A DNA stretch of 42,892 nt, taken from positions 1 to 42,892 of the forward strand of contig CASEER010000010.1 in assembly GCA_949287085.1 (NCBI GenBank), written 5' to 3'. The position numbers and the translations under genes were made by a program. Under the pieces are notes generated by a model. The model worked only from the letters and a program-made list of their open reading frames with translations. It had not been told where the DNA came from and searched no databases. Of the stretch, positions 1 to 10,700 are shown piece by piece. Origin of the DNA: an uncultured Coriobacteriaceae bacterium (lineage in GTDB: Bacteria; Actinomycetota; Coriobacteriia; Coriobacteriales; Coriobacteriaceae). Every line of letters begins with the position of its first letter. The stretch's first letter is position 1.

Positions 1-369
1 CGGGGTGATGCCGTCAACGTCCTTTGCCGGATCGAGCGCCGCGCACGCGGCCTCCTCATCCAAATGCACGGGCAGCGGACGGAACAAGAGGCATCCGTGA
101 ATCGCAGGGTCGTTGTTGACCTGAGCAATCGTGGCAAGCAGATCGGCCTGCGCGCAGCTGGCGGGCAGCACGAACTTCCGCACGGCAATGCCCACCTTAT
201 CGGCGCGCTTGCATGCACCGCGTTCGTAGGAGAGGTCATCGGGCCGCTCCCCCACGCGGATGAGCGCGAGCGTGGGCTCAACGCCCTGCGCCCGCAGCGC
301 CGCCACGCGCGGCACCAGATCCTCGGTAATCGCAGCCGCCACCGGCGCGCCGCGCAACAACTCGGCCAT
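1..369 (-). CDS. folD: FolD-family methylenetetrahydrofolate dehydrogenase, C-terminal part outside the window
   Basis: The first 123 residues of a FolD-type protein are visible; the rest lies beyond the left edge. The family oxidises 5,10-methylene-THF and usually also hydrolyses methenyl-THF. Family landmarks seen are the LIRVGERP strand, the tyrosine of the active-site helix (Y48), the RPLP turn and KDVDG at 116-120. Two usual catalytic residues are missing. The lysine four places after the tyrosine is Ala52, and the glutamine of the usual VQLPLP segment is Phe96 (LLFRPLP). In bifunctional enzymes these positions serve the cyclohydrolase step, so this copy may be dehydrogenase-only (inference). 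The start is ATG with AAGGGG five bases upstream. It begins one base after the fchA stop, so the two are probably co-translated. Confidence 0.85.
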   Translation of the reverse strand, partial: MAELLRGAPVAAAITEDLVPRVAALRAQGVEPTLALIRVGERPDDLSYERGACKRADKVGIAVRKFVLPASCAQADLLATIAQVNNDPAIHGCLLFRPLPVHLDEEAACAALDPAKDVDGITP

Positions 370-370
370 A

Positions 371-1024
371 CTATCCCCTTCTGAGCTGCGCGATCATCGC
401 ATCCACCACAGCCTGTGCCCGCGGGGCGTACTCGGCAATGAGCGCGTCGGCCTCGGCCTCGAGCTCCTCGGCAAATGCCCGGTCCTCGAGCGTGCCGGTG
501 TTCACGTACACGTTGGCGCTCGACGCCTGCAGCGCCGCCCCGCAGAGCGCCGCCCCGCAAAGCACGTCGGAGCGCAGCAGGCGGCTCCCCTTTTGGCCCA
601 TCTCTTCCAAGAGCGGCACGGCGCGCGCGCACTGGCGCATCATCTCAATCGGCGCGGCACAGGCCGTCTTGGTCGCAAGCTCAATGGTCCGCGCGCGCGC
701 CGGATCGTCCTTGGGGATCCCGTAGGCCCGCGAGAGCGGCTCAAACGCCTCCGCGTCCGCGTTGATGAGCCCCAGCAGGTTGGCCCGCACCTCGTCCGCC
801 TCGGCAAGCAGGCGCTCGATATCGTCCTGCACGCTTGCGTACGCCTTCTTGCCTGTGGTGTAGTTGCCCACCATCGAGCACAGCGCGGCCCCCAGCGCCC
901 CCGTGAGCGCCGCAGCCCCGCCGCCGCCCGGCACCGACTGCTTGGCTGCGAGCACGTGCGCAAACTCTTCGCAGGAGAGCTCCGTCAACTTGGTATCTTC
1001 ACGGTTTGCCTGAATGGCAACCAC
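371..1024 (-). CDS. fchA: Methenyltetrahydrofolate cyclohydrolase (cyclodeaminase/cyclohydrolase family)
   Basis: This 217-residue protein belongs to the FTCD C-terminal (cyclodeaminase/cyclohydrolase) family, which converts methenyl-THF to 10-formyl-THF in the cytoplasm or releases ammonia from formimino-THF. The diagnostic glycine-rich folate-binding turn PGGGGAAALTGALGAAL lies at about 32-48, followed by the all-helical body. The length matches stand-alone FchA proteins. The start is GTG with AGAGGG eight bases upstream. Its place between fhs and folD, both acting on the same folate intermediates, favours the cyclohydrolase role over formimino-THF deamination: no histidine-degradation gene is in view. 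A 364-nt structured spacer separates it from fhs, so it may have its own signals. Confidence 0.85.
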   Translation of the reverse strand: MVAIQANREDTKLTELSCEEFAHVLAAKQSVPGGGGAAALTGALGAALCSMVGNYTTGKKAYASVQDDIERLLAEADEVRANLLGLINADAEAFEPLSRAYGIPKDDPARARTIELATKTACAAPIEMMRQCARAVPLLEEMGQKGSRLLRSDVLCGAALCGAALQASSANVYVNTGTLEDRAFAEELEAEADALIAEYAPRAQAVVDAMIAQLRRG

Positions 1025-1388
1025 CCCTTATTCCCTCTCTGCCGGGGCGCGCCCGCGGCATCCGGTTCATCGTGGCACAGTCGCACGGCGCGCGCACCCG
1101 CCACCGCCCAACCCCCAAAGAATCATCAGGTTCCCACGCCGGGGCGAGCGCGGCGATGCCCTCCCGGAGCCGAGGGCCCCAGCATCCCTTTCCCTGAAGG
1201 GGCTGTCGATGTCGCCGCAACAGCCGGGATGCCCGCGCATCCCCGTTGCTCCCTGCGACGACCCTCGAACCAAAGGGGCGGGCGAGTGATTCCCGTAGGG
1301 CGTTTCCCGCGGGATTTCGATTCTGCCGAAATCCGAGGACCACGCCCGAAGGGAACACCCGCCCGCCCTACCGGGACCAGACGCTTGC
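1025..1388 (-). other. Highly structured 364-nt spacer between fhs and fchA
   Basis: I see no convincing coding sequence here, but strong secondary structure on the minus strand. The main rod is 1276-1368. Its outer stem pairs 1276-1294 with 1351-1368 (about 18 bp, one bulge), an inner stem pairs 1298-1303 with 1342-1347, and the apical stem pairs 1312-1319 with 1327-1334. In the outer stem one pair is G-U in the minus-strand RNA but A-C in the plus-strand RNA, which favours minus-strand transcription. An alternative 8-bp pairing (1295-1302 with 1364-1371) would exclude the outer stem. A second hairpin is 1226-1232 with 1237-1243. It could be the fhs terminator, an fchA leader or a dispersed palindromic repeat. 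I recognise no known riboswitch core in it. Confidence 0.5.
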
Positions 1389-3062
1389 CTAGAACAACCC
1401 GGTGATCACACCGTTCTCGTCAACATCGATGCGCTCCGCCGCCGGCGACTTTGGCAGGCCCGGCATGGTCATGATGTTGCCCGTGAGCGCCACCACAAAG
1501 CCCGCACCCGCAGAAACCCGCAGGTTGCGCACGGTAATGCGGAATCCCTCCGGCGCGCCCAGCTTGCTCTGGTCGTCGGTAAACGAATACTGCGTCTTGG
1601 CCACGCACACCGGCAGGTTGCCGAAGCCGTTGGCCTCAAGCTGCGCGAGCTGGCGCTTGGCCGCCGGTGTGTAGTCGACGCCGTCCGCGTGGTAGACCTT
1701 GGTTGCAATGGCGTTGAGCGCGTCCTCGACCGAGGCGCCCGTCTCGTACGAATACCGGAACTCGTGCGGCTCCTCGCACAGACGCATGACCTCCTGCGCG
1801 AGCACCTCGCCGCCCGCGCCGCCCTTGGCCCACACCTCGGAGAGCGCCACGTTCACCCCGAGCTCCTGGCACTTCTGCTCGACGAGGGCGAGCTCGGCCG
1901 GCGTGTCCGTGGGGAACGCGTTGATGGCCACCACACACGGCAGGCCGTAGACGTCGCGGATGTTGGACACGTGGCGCAGCAGGTTGGGCAAGCCGCGCTC
2001 GAGCGCCTCGAGGTTCTCGGTCGTGAGCTCCGCCTTGGGCACGCCGCCGTTGTACTTAAGGGCGCGCACCGTGGCCACGATCACCACCGCGTCGGGGTCG
2101 AGCCCCGCCATGCGGCACTTGATGTCGAGGAACTTCTCGGCACCCAGGTCGGCGCCAAAGCCGGCCTCGGTCACCACGTACTCGCCCAGCTTGAGCGCCG
2201 TCTCGGTGGCCTGGACCGAGTTGCAGCCGTGCGCAATGTTGGCAAAGGGGCCGCCGTGCACAAACGCCGGCGTGTGCTCGAGCGTCTGCACGAGGTTGGG
2301 CTTGATGGCATCCTTGAGGAGCGCCGTCATGGCACCCTCGGCATGCAGGTCGGAGGCGGTGACGGGCTTGCCGTCGTAGGTGTAGGCCACCACCATGCGG
2401 CCCAGGCGCTCCTTGAGGTCCATAAGGTCGCTTGCCAGGCAGAACGCCGCCATGACCTCGGACGCCACGGTAATGTCGAAACCGTCCTCGCGCGGGACGC
2501 CCTGCGCCTTGCCGCCCAGGCCGTCCACGATGTGGCGCAGCTGCCGGTCGTTCATGTCGACCGCGCGCTTCCACACGATCTGCTTGGGGTCGATGCCCAA
2601 GGCGTTGCCCTGCTGAATATGGTTGTCAAGCATCGCGGCGAGCAGGTTGTTGGCCGCGCCGATGGCGTGGAAGTCGCCCGTAAAGTGCAGGTTGATGTCC
2701 TCCATGGGCACCACCTGGGCGTATCCGCCGCCCGCGGCGCCGCCCTTGATGCCAAAGACCGGGCCGAGCGACGGCTCGCGGAGTGCCAGCACCGCCTTCT
2801 TGCCCAAGCGCGAAAGCGCATCTGCGAGGCCCACCGAGGTGGTCGTTTTGCCCTCACCCGCCGGCGTGGGGTTGATGGCGGTTACGAGCACCAACTTTGC
2901 CTTGCGCGGCAGATCGCGCAGCGCGTGGATGTCGACCTTGGCCTTGTACTTGCCGTAATGCTCAAGCTGGTCGTCGGTCAGCCCCACGGCCTCGGCAACC
3001 CGCGAGATGGGCCACATCTCCGCCTCCTGCGCGATTTCGATGTCGGTCTTGTAATCTGCCAT
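1389..3062 (-). CDS. fhs: Formate--tetrahydrofolate ligase
   Basis: This 557-residue protein makes 10-formyl-THF from formate, ATP and THF in the cytoplasm. The length is typical of the family. The phosphate-binding loop [13 protein letters not shown] lies near residues 66-78, followed by [19 protein letters not shown] and the [18 protein letters not shown] segment, all strongly conserved in FTHFS. I chose the ATG at 3062 over an in-frame upstream one because GAGAGGGG sits just before it and the family start [12 protein letters not shown] follows. Together with fchA and folD it forms the three-step formate to methylene-THF route, which runs in either direction. The 99 nt upstream hold a possible -10 (TACACT) but no good -35. 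Confidence 0.97.
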   Translation of the reverse strand: MADYKTDIEIAQEAEMWPISRVAEAVGLTDDQLEHYGKYKAKVDIHALRDLPRKAKLVLVTAINPTPAGEGKTTTSVGLADALSRLGKKAVLALREPSLGPVFGIKGGAAGGGYAQVVPMEDINLHFTGDFHAIGAANNLLAAMLDNHIQQGNALGIDPKQIVWKRAVDMNDRQLRHIVDGLGGKAQGVPREDGFDITVASEVMAAFCLASDLMDLKERLGRMVVAYTYDGKPVTASDLHAEGAMTALLKDAIKPNLVQTLEHTPAFVHGGPFANIAHGCNSVQATETALKLGEYVVTEAGFGADLGAEKFLDIKCRMAGLDPDAVVIVATVRALKYNGGVPKAELTTENLEALERGLPNLLRHVSNIRDVYGLPCVVAINAFPTDTPAELALVEQKCQELGVNVALSEVWAKGGAGGEVLAQEVMRLCEEPHEFRYSYETGASVEDALNAIATKVYHADGVDYTPAAKRQLAQLEANGFGNLPVCVAKTQYSFTDDQSKLGAPEGFRITVRNLRVSAGAGFVVALTGNIMTMPGLPKSPAAERIDVDENGVITGLF

Positions 3063-3161
3063 GCCAAACCCCTCTCGACGAGCCTGCCGCGCCTTCGGTT
3101 GAACGCGCCTTTCTAGTGTATGAGATTCCGTCGCAGCCGGGGGGCACAACTCCGCAAAAGG

Positions 3162-4241
3162 TTATTGGCGAACGAGTTTGAGGGCGAGCTCGCTCGTATC
3201 GGCGCGGCCCTGCTCCATCGCGGCGACCACCTGGTCGGTAAGCGGCCAGTAGCGCTTGCCGTACGGCGCGTGCACCTCAAGCCACGCCAGCTCGCTTTCC
3301 ATCACATTGCGCGCATGGACGATCTTCTCGGGCAGCCGCTCCACATACGCGGCCATCCACTGCTCCAACAGCGCCCACTCGCGCTCGTTGGCCGCTTCAA
3401 CCGCCTCGGCAAAGGGTGCATCGTCGAGCGCCCCCGCCTCATACGCGGCGTCGCGCGCCGTAAGGTCGCGGTCGTAGAGGGCCCGCACGGCGTCCTCCGT
3501 TGCGTCCACCGCTTCGAGGACCGCCGCAGTAGGCGCGGCAAACGGCTCGTCGAGCTCCGCGGTGCGCGCGGCCTCCTTGCTGTTCAGCTCTGCCAGCTTG
3601 CGCTCGCGCACCTCAAGCTTGGCACGCATATCGGCTCGCTTTTGATCGAGTTTGTCAAGCTCGTCGCGCAGGGTGACGTGCCGTAAGAACCACAGGCGCA
3701 AGCGGTGCCACGGCCGCAGCAGCGCGGGAACGGTGCGCGCGGCCTCCTCGGTATACGGACGCTCTACCTCGACACGGCGCTGCTCCAGGTCTTCAAGCTC
3801 TTCGCGCTCTGCCGCATCCGCCTCGGTGTAGGTGCGGAGCTTGGAGCGTGCCTCGGTAAGCTGGGCGTCGCCGTCTTTGGACGCCTGGCACGCGAGCGCC
3901 AGCGCGGCCAGCTCGGCGCACGCCGCCGCCCGGTCGCCCAGCAGCCGGCTGATTTGCCCCTGAGCCTGCCAAGCGTCGTCGGCAAGCCACCACCCCCACT
4001 GCGTGCCCTCGTTGGCCTGGTAGCCCCAATGGGCGCCGTCAGTCCCCAAGGCGTCCTCAAGCGCTTTGTGGTTGTATGCCAGGGCCTGAGGTTGTACGAG
4101 CAGCGGGGCGCGCCGGTCTTGCGCCGTCAGGCAATCGCAGCGCAGGGGCAAGTGGGTGCAAAGCTCGGCCAGACGGCGTTCTTCGACGCCGTAGCTCGAC
4201 CAATGCTTCTGGAACGTGCGCATCGTCTCGAGATTTGCCAT
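3162..4241 (-). CDS. Hypothetical coiled-coil protein
   Basis: I do not recognise this 359-residue protein. The N-terminal 100 residues are rich in Trp and Cys (the HWGYQANEGTQWGWWL region lies near residues 72-87). From about residue 120 to 230 there is a charged, Glu/Arg/Leu-rich stretch with heptad-like spacing, broken by a short aromatic segment (RPWHRLRLWFLRHV) too basic to be a clear membrane span. The C-terminal third is helical and acidic. There is no signal peptide. The start is ATG with GGAGG six bases upstream. It lies between valS and fhs on the same strand, with gaps of 144 and 99 nt, so it may be its own transcription unit. Function is unknown. Confidence 0.75.
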   Translation of the reverse strand: MANLETMRTFQKHWSSYGVEERRLAELCTHLPLRCDCLTAQDRRAPLLVQPQALAYNHKALEDALGTDGAHWGYQANEGTQWGWWLADDAWQAQGQISRLLGDRAAACAELAALALACQASKDGDAQLTEARSKLRTYTEADAAEREELEDLEQRRVEVERPYTEEAARTVPALLRPWHRLRLWFLRHVTLRDELDKLDQKRADMRAKLEVRERKLAELNSKEAARTAELDEPFAAPTAAVLEAVDATEDAVRALYDRDLTARDAAYEAGALDDAPFAEAVEAANEREWALLEQWMAAYVERLPEKIVHARNVMESELAWLEVHAPYGKRYWPLTDQVVAAMEQGRADTSELALKLVRQ

Positions 4242-4321
4242 GGAAGCCTCCGTCGCCGCGGCTTCGGGTGTTCAGATTTGGTATTCAGCCGCGTGTTCAT
4301 ACTAGCACGCGAGCAACGAGC

Positions 4322-4356
4322 GCGGGGCGCGGGTTTACAGCAACACCGCGCCCCGC
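4322..4356 (-). terminator. GC-rich hairpin after valS
   Basis: The 11-bp perfect arms GCGGGGCGCGG (4322-4332) and CCGCGCCCCGC (4346-4356) lie 30 nt past the valS stop. No U-tract follows on the minus strand, so it is either a terminator in a high-GC host or only an mRNA 3' end stabiliser. Confidence 0.5.
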
Positions 4357-4385
4357 TGGGAGCAAAAACAGGTTTTTAGATGCGC

Positions 4386-7142
<2,757 letters not shown>

Positions 7143-7291
7143 GAGCCACCTCTAAGCTGGTCATCGCGGTGCTCGTCATCGCGAGACACTTGGTTTACAC
7201 GTAATTCAAGAGGATAGCACAGGCCCGCCCGTGCCGCTGCCCAACGCTGCGTGCCGTTGCGCGTTCGAAATGTGTATGCATGCCGTCGCAC

Positions 7292-7308
7292 GTGACTTAT
7301 AGGCAACC
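7292..7308 (+). promoter_or_regulatory. Candidate operator upstream of the XRE regulator
   Basis: On the minus strand this reads GGTTGCCTATAAGTCAC. It matches 15 of 17 positions of GGTTGACAATAAGTCAC at the pilus promoter (22034-22051). Its centre is about 41 bp upstream of the regulator's start codon. Confidence 0.5.
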
Positions 7309-7328
7309 TGTTACTTAAAAGCTGCCAA

Positions 7329-7334
7329 TAGTAT
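7329..7334 (+). promoter_or_regulatory. Candidate -10 element of a leaderless XRE transcript
   Basis: The hexamer TAGTAT ends six bases before the ATG at 7341. No Shine-Dalgarno sequence lies in that space and the only nearby alternative ATG (7333) runs into a stop. That geometry fits a leaderless mRNA. No good -35 is visible, which would suit an activator-dependent promoter. Confidence 0.35.
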
Positions 7335-7340
7335 GGGCCT

Positions 7341-7619
7341 ATGAGATCAGCTAACGATGACATACGACAGCGCCTTGGGCAGCGTATCCGCCATCTCCGT
7401 GAGGGGCGCGGCTATTCACAGCGCACCTTTTCGCTGATGATTGACATGGATCGGACGTATCTCATAGCCGTTGAACACGGGCGCCGCAACATCGCCATCG
7501 ACAATCTCAGCAAAATTGCGGAGGGCCTTGATGTAACCCTCTCGGACCTGTTTCGGGGAATCGATTCAACGGAGAAAAACGTTGCCGCGAGCGATTGGGC
7601 TGCTTCCACCGAACCATAA
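7341..7619 (+). CDS. XRE-family helix-turn-helix transcriptional regulator
   Basis: This 92-residue protein is little more than a Cro/C1-type DNA-binding domain (about residues 9-67). It has the pattern LGQRIRHLREGRGYSQRTFS, then an MDRTYLIAVEHGRRN recognition segment and a LSKIAEGLDVTLSDLF closing helix. There is no ligand or dimerisation domain; the last 20 residues look disordered. It runs convergent to the giant adhesin and is the only regulator near the pilus operon. The motif at 7292-7308 is shared with the pilus promoter, so it is the obvious candidate to control both itself and the pilus genes (inference). Whether it acts as repressor or activator cannot be told from the sequence. Confidence 0.9.
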   Translation: MRSANDDIRQRLGQRIRHLREGRGYSQRTFSLMIDMDRTYLIAVEHGRRNIAIDNLSKIAEGLDVTLSDLFRGIDSTEKNVAASDWAASTEP

Positions 7620-7655
7620 CCAGATTCAGCCACATTTCCACGGCTTCTCAATGGA

Positions 7656-7691
7656 GCGGGGTTGGCCGCGCCCCTGCTCGACCAACCCCGC
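7656..7691. terminator. Hairpin between convergent XRE and adhesin genes
   Basis: The 10-bp perfect arms GCGGGGTTGG (7656-7665) and CCAACCCCGC (7682-7691) lie in the 92-nt gap between two convergent stops. There is no U-tract on either side. A bidirectional terminator is the likely role. Confidence 0.55.
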
Positions 7692-7711
7692 ATCCTCAAC
7701 CGTTGCGAGCT

Positions 7712-10700
7712 TTACCGCTTACCGCCGCGCACTTTGTGGCGCTTCCGCACAACAAGCACGCAGCCAATGAGCACCACGGCAACTCCCATAAGCCCCACGC
7801 CCGGACCACCTGTGCGAGCGAGCATCACCGTGAGCCAGTTCTGGAATGTGTACGGGTCACCCTTGCCGTTATAGGTCACCGAGGTCGCAAGCGTGCCGTC
7901 GCCGTTGTCCTCCACCGCAACCTGCGCTGTGACCACGGTTTCGTCGTAGCGGATACCGTCCTCGCCAGAATCGATCTCCACGATCTCGTAGGTGAACGTC
8001 TTGCCCGCATCTGCCGTCGTGTAGGTGATCGGGTTGAACGTCACCATGCCATCCGCTGCGTTGTTGGCAGTCTGCAGCACCGTGCCCTTGGTTGCCGACC
8101 CCTCGGTAGCATCGCGCAAAGCAAAGGAGAACCGGCCCTCCTCGGGCGGCTTGCCGTCAAGCGTCTTTACCGCTTTGAGCACGGCCTCGCCGCTGGCGGC
8201 GTAGGTGTTTACAAAGGTGGCCGTCGCAGGGTCATCTCCGAGCGTGCCCGAGGTGCCGGTCGTCTGCTCAGAGTCCTGCGTCCAGCCGGAACCGAGCTGC
8301 TCCGTCACCTCGTAGACCGCACCATACGGCAGGTCGCTGAAGGTCACGTGCTGCCCCGCCTTGAGCGTAAAGGTCCCGCCGTCGGAGACGGTGATCGTGC
8401 CCGCTGCGCCCTCAAGCTGCTTGCCGTCGGCATCATACACCGCGCCCGTCACGTTCTTGAGGGGCGTTCCCTTGGCGTCGCGGAGCGCAATCGTAAAGGC
8501 AAAGATCGCATTCTGCGCCGCGTCGGACAGATTGGACAGGTCGTCGTTCGTGACCTTCTTCTCCACCGTGAGGCTCGCAGGCTTCATCTGGTTGGTGAAG
8601 GTATTGCCCGTGGTATCCACGTCAGCGGGGTCACTATAGCTCACCTTGGTCTCAAGCGTGCCGTCGCCCTTGTCCGTCACCGTGGCCGTCGCCTTGCGCG
8701 TGGTGCCATCGTAGACCACGCCGTCACGTGTGAAGCCTCCAGCAGCCTTCTGATCAGCGCTCGCATCTTTCCATGCCACGCCGTCGGCGTTGACCGCATC
8801 GCTCGGCACGACCTCGCGGATGGTGTACTGGTACGTCCCCGGCTTTGTGTACGTTTGGACCGGGAAGTAGACGGGTGCCCTCCCGTAGTGGGGGTTATCG
8901 ACCTCCGTGCCGTCAGACCCCGGCATCGTTTCATGATCGTCAACCGGGCCATTGGCCGCCGTGCCGAGCGACGCGCCATCCGAGTCGAGAAGCTCGAAGG
9001 TGAACTGTCCGTCCGTCAGCGTGTCGCCATCAAGCTTCTTATATGCCATGAGCTGGGCCTCGCCCGTCGCGGCATAGGCGTTGGTGACGCTCACGCTTGC
9101 GGTCGCGCCGGATGTAATGGTCCCCGTGAGGTTGCTTGAGTCAGAGAGGGTCCATCCCGCAGGAAGGTCAATCTCCTCCACGGCGTAGGAGCTGCCGGGC
9201 ATGAGGCCGCTGATAGTCGCCGTCTGGCCGCCCGTGAGCGAGATGGTGCCGTCGTCCGTGCTCATCGTCTCGCCGTCCACGACGTAGTTGCCCGCGTACG
9301 GTGCGCCCGCGACGCTCACGCGGAAGCTGAATGTCTGCTCGTCGGACGGGCCGCCCTCAAAGGCGCCCGTGGCAACCTTGGTGATGGAGAGCGAGCCGGG
9401 AATCGTCGTGTTCCTGAAGACCGGAATCGACCCGTCGTCGGGATAGGTCACCTTGGCCGCAAGGTTGCCCGCGTCGTCTCTGGTGACATCAACCGTCACT
9501 TCGAACGGCGTCTCGTCGTAGTCGATGACGGGGTTCGTTCCCGCCTTCTCGCGGATCGTGTAAGTGTGCTCACCCTCATTGGTGTACGTAATGGGGTCAA
9601 ACGTGACCGCGCCGCCGTCCGCGACCTCCACGGTCTGGAGCACGCTTTCGTTCTCCACGAGCTCGAACGCAAACCCGCTCTCGGCGTCAGCCCACGTGCC
9701 GTCGAGCATCTTGGACGCCACGATCTGCGCCTGTGCCTTGCCCGGGGTGTGCTCGTTCACGAACGCGGCCGTCTGCGTCTGGTCCGGCAGGATGGTCCCC
9801 GTGGTTCCGCTCGACTCAACGAGCGTCCAGCCCGCCGGCGTCTCCTCGTACACGCGGTAGGACGTGCCGGACGGCAGGCCTTTCAGGTGCGCAACGTAGC
9901 CCGCCGGCATCGTGATCTCGAGCACGCCTTCGGTCGCCGTCACGTCCACGACACTCTTCCACTGCGCGTAAAGGGTAATTTCGTTCTTGGCAAAGTAATC
10001 CGAGAGCTCGTCCGCCCCAATCGTGGCGCCATCGGCAAGGGCAGTCCCCGAGCCATCCGGCTTTGTATTCCAGCCAGTAAAGATGCATCCGGTGCGCGAG
10101 AAAGAGGTCCCCACGGAGTTGAGCTTTGAATCGGCATGGCCATTAATCTTCTGGTCCGCCATCGAGCCGCTTGCGTCGTTGTCATCAAAGTGGATGTTGA
10201 TGAAGGTGTTCCACACGTAGGTAACTACGCCACAGCTAGGATATTGCTTGCCGAGCTCCGTGCTCGAAAGCTCAACGGCCCCAGCAACAGGGAAGCCGTC
10301 CTCCCCGACCTGAATCCAGCCAACGCCATCGTATTTGGGTGCCGGGAGATAGCCATTGGTGCCGACCCATGCAAACTTCTCGCCAAGAGTAATCTCGCTC
10401 AGCAAGGAGCAGCCCCAAAACATGGCGGACATGCTCGTGACCTTCGAGGTGTCGAGGCCCGAGAGGTCGAGCGACCCCAGGCCGGAGCAGCCGTAGAACA
10501 TGTAGCCCATGTCCGTGACCTTTGAGGTGTCGAACGACGCCGGGAGCTCGAGGGACCCCAGGCCGGAGCAGCCGTAGAACATGGAGCTCATGCTCGTGAC
10601 CGACGAGGTGTCGAACGACTCCGGGAGCTCGAGGGACCCCAGGCCGGAGCAGCCGGAGAACATGTAGCGCATGTCCGTGACCTTTGAGGTGTTGAACGAC

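Noticed and set aside
999..1358. 119-codon frame in the fhs-fchA spacer
   Set aside because: Composition is unlike a protein, it overlaps the fchA start and the DNA is dominated by inverted repeats.
1025..1388. Known riboswitch or RNase P/SRP/tmRNA gene
   Set aside because: I looked for glycine, THF, SRP and RNase P core motifs and saw none; only generic stems can be supported.
1689..3116. 475-codon plus-strand frame opposite fhs
   Set aside because: Shadow of fhs, with the His/Arg/Val-rich composition typical of antisense frames.
7143..7340. T-box leader for valS
   Set aside because: No T-box core sequence or antiterminator-terminator pair was found.
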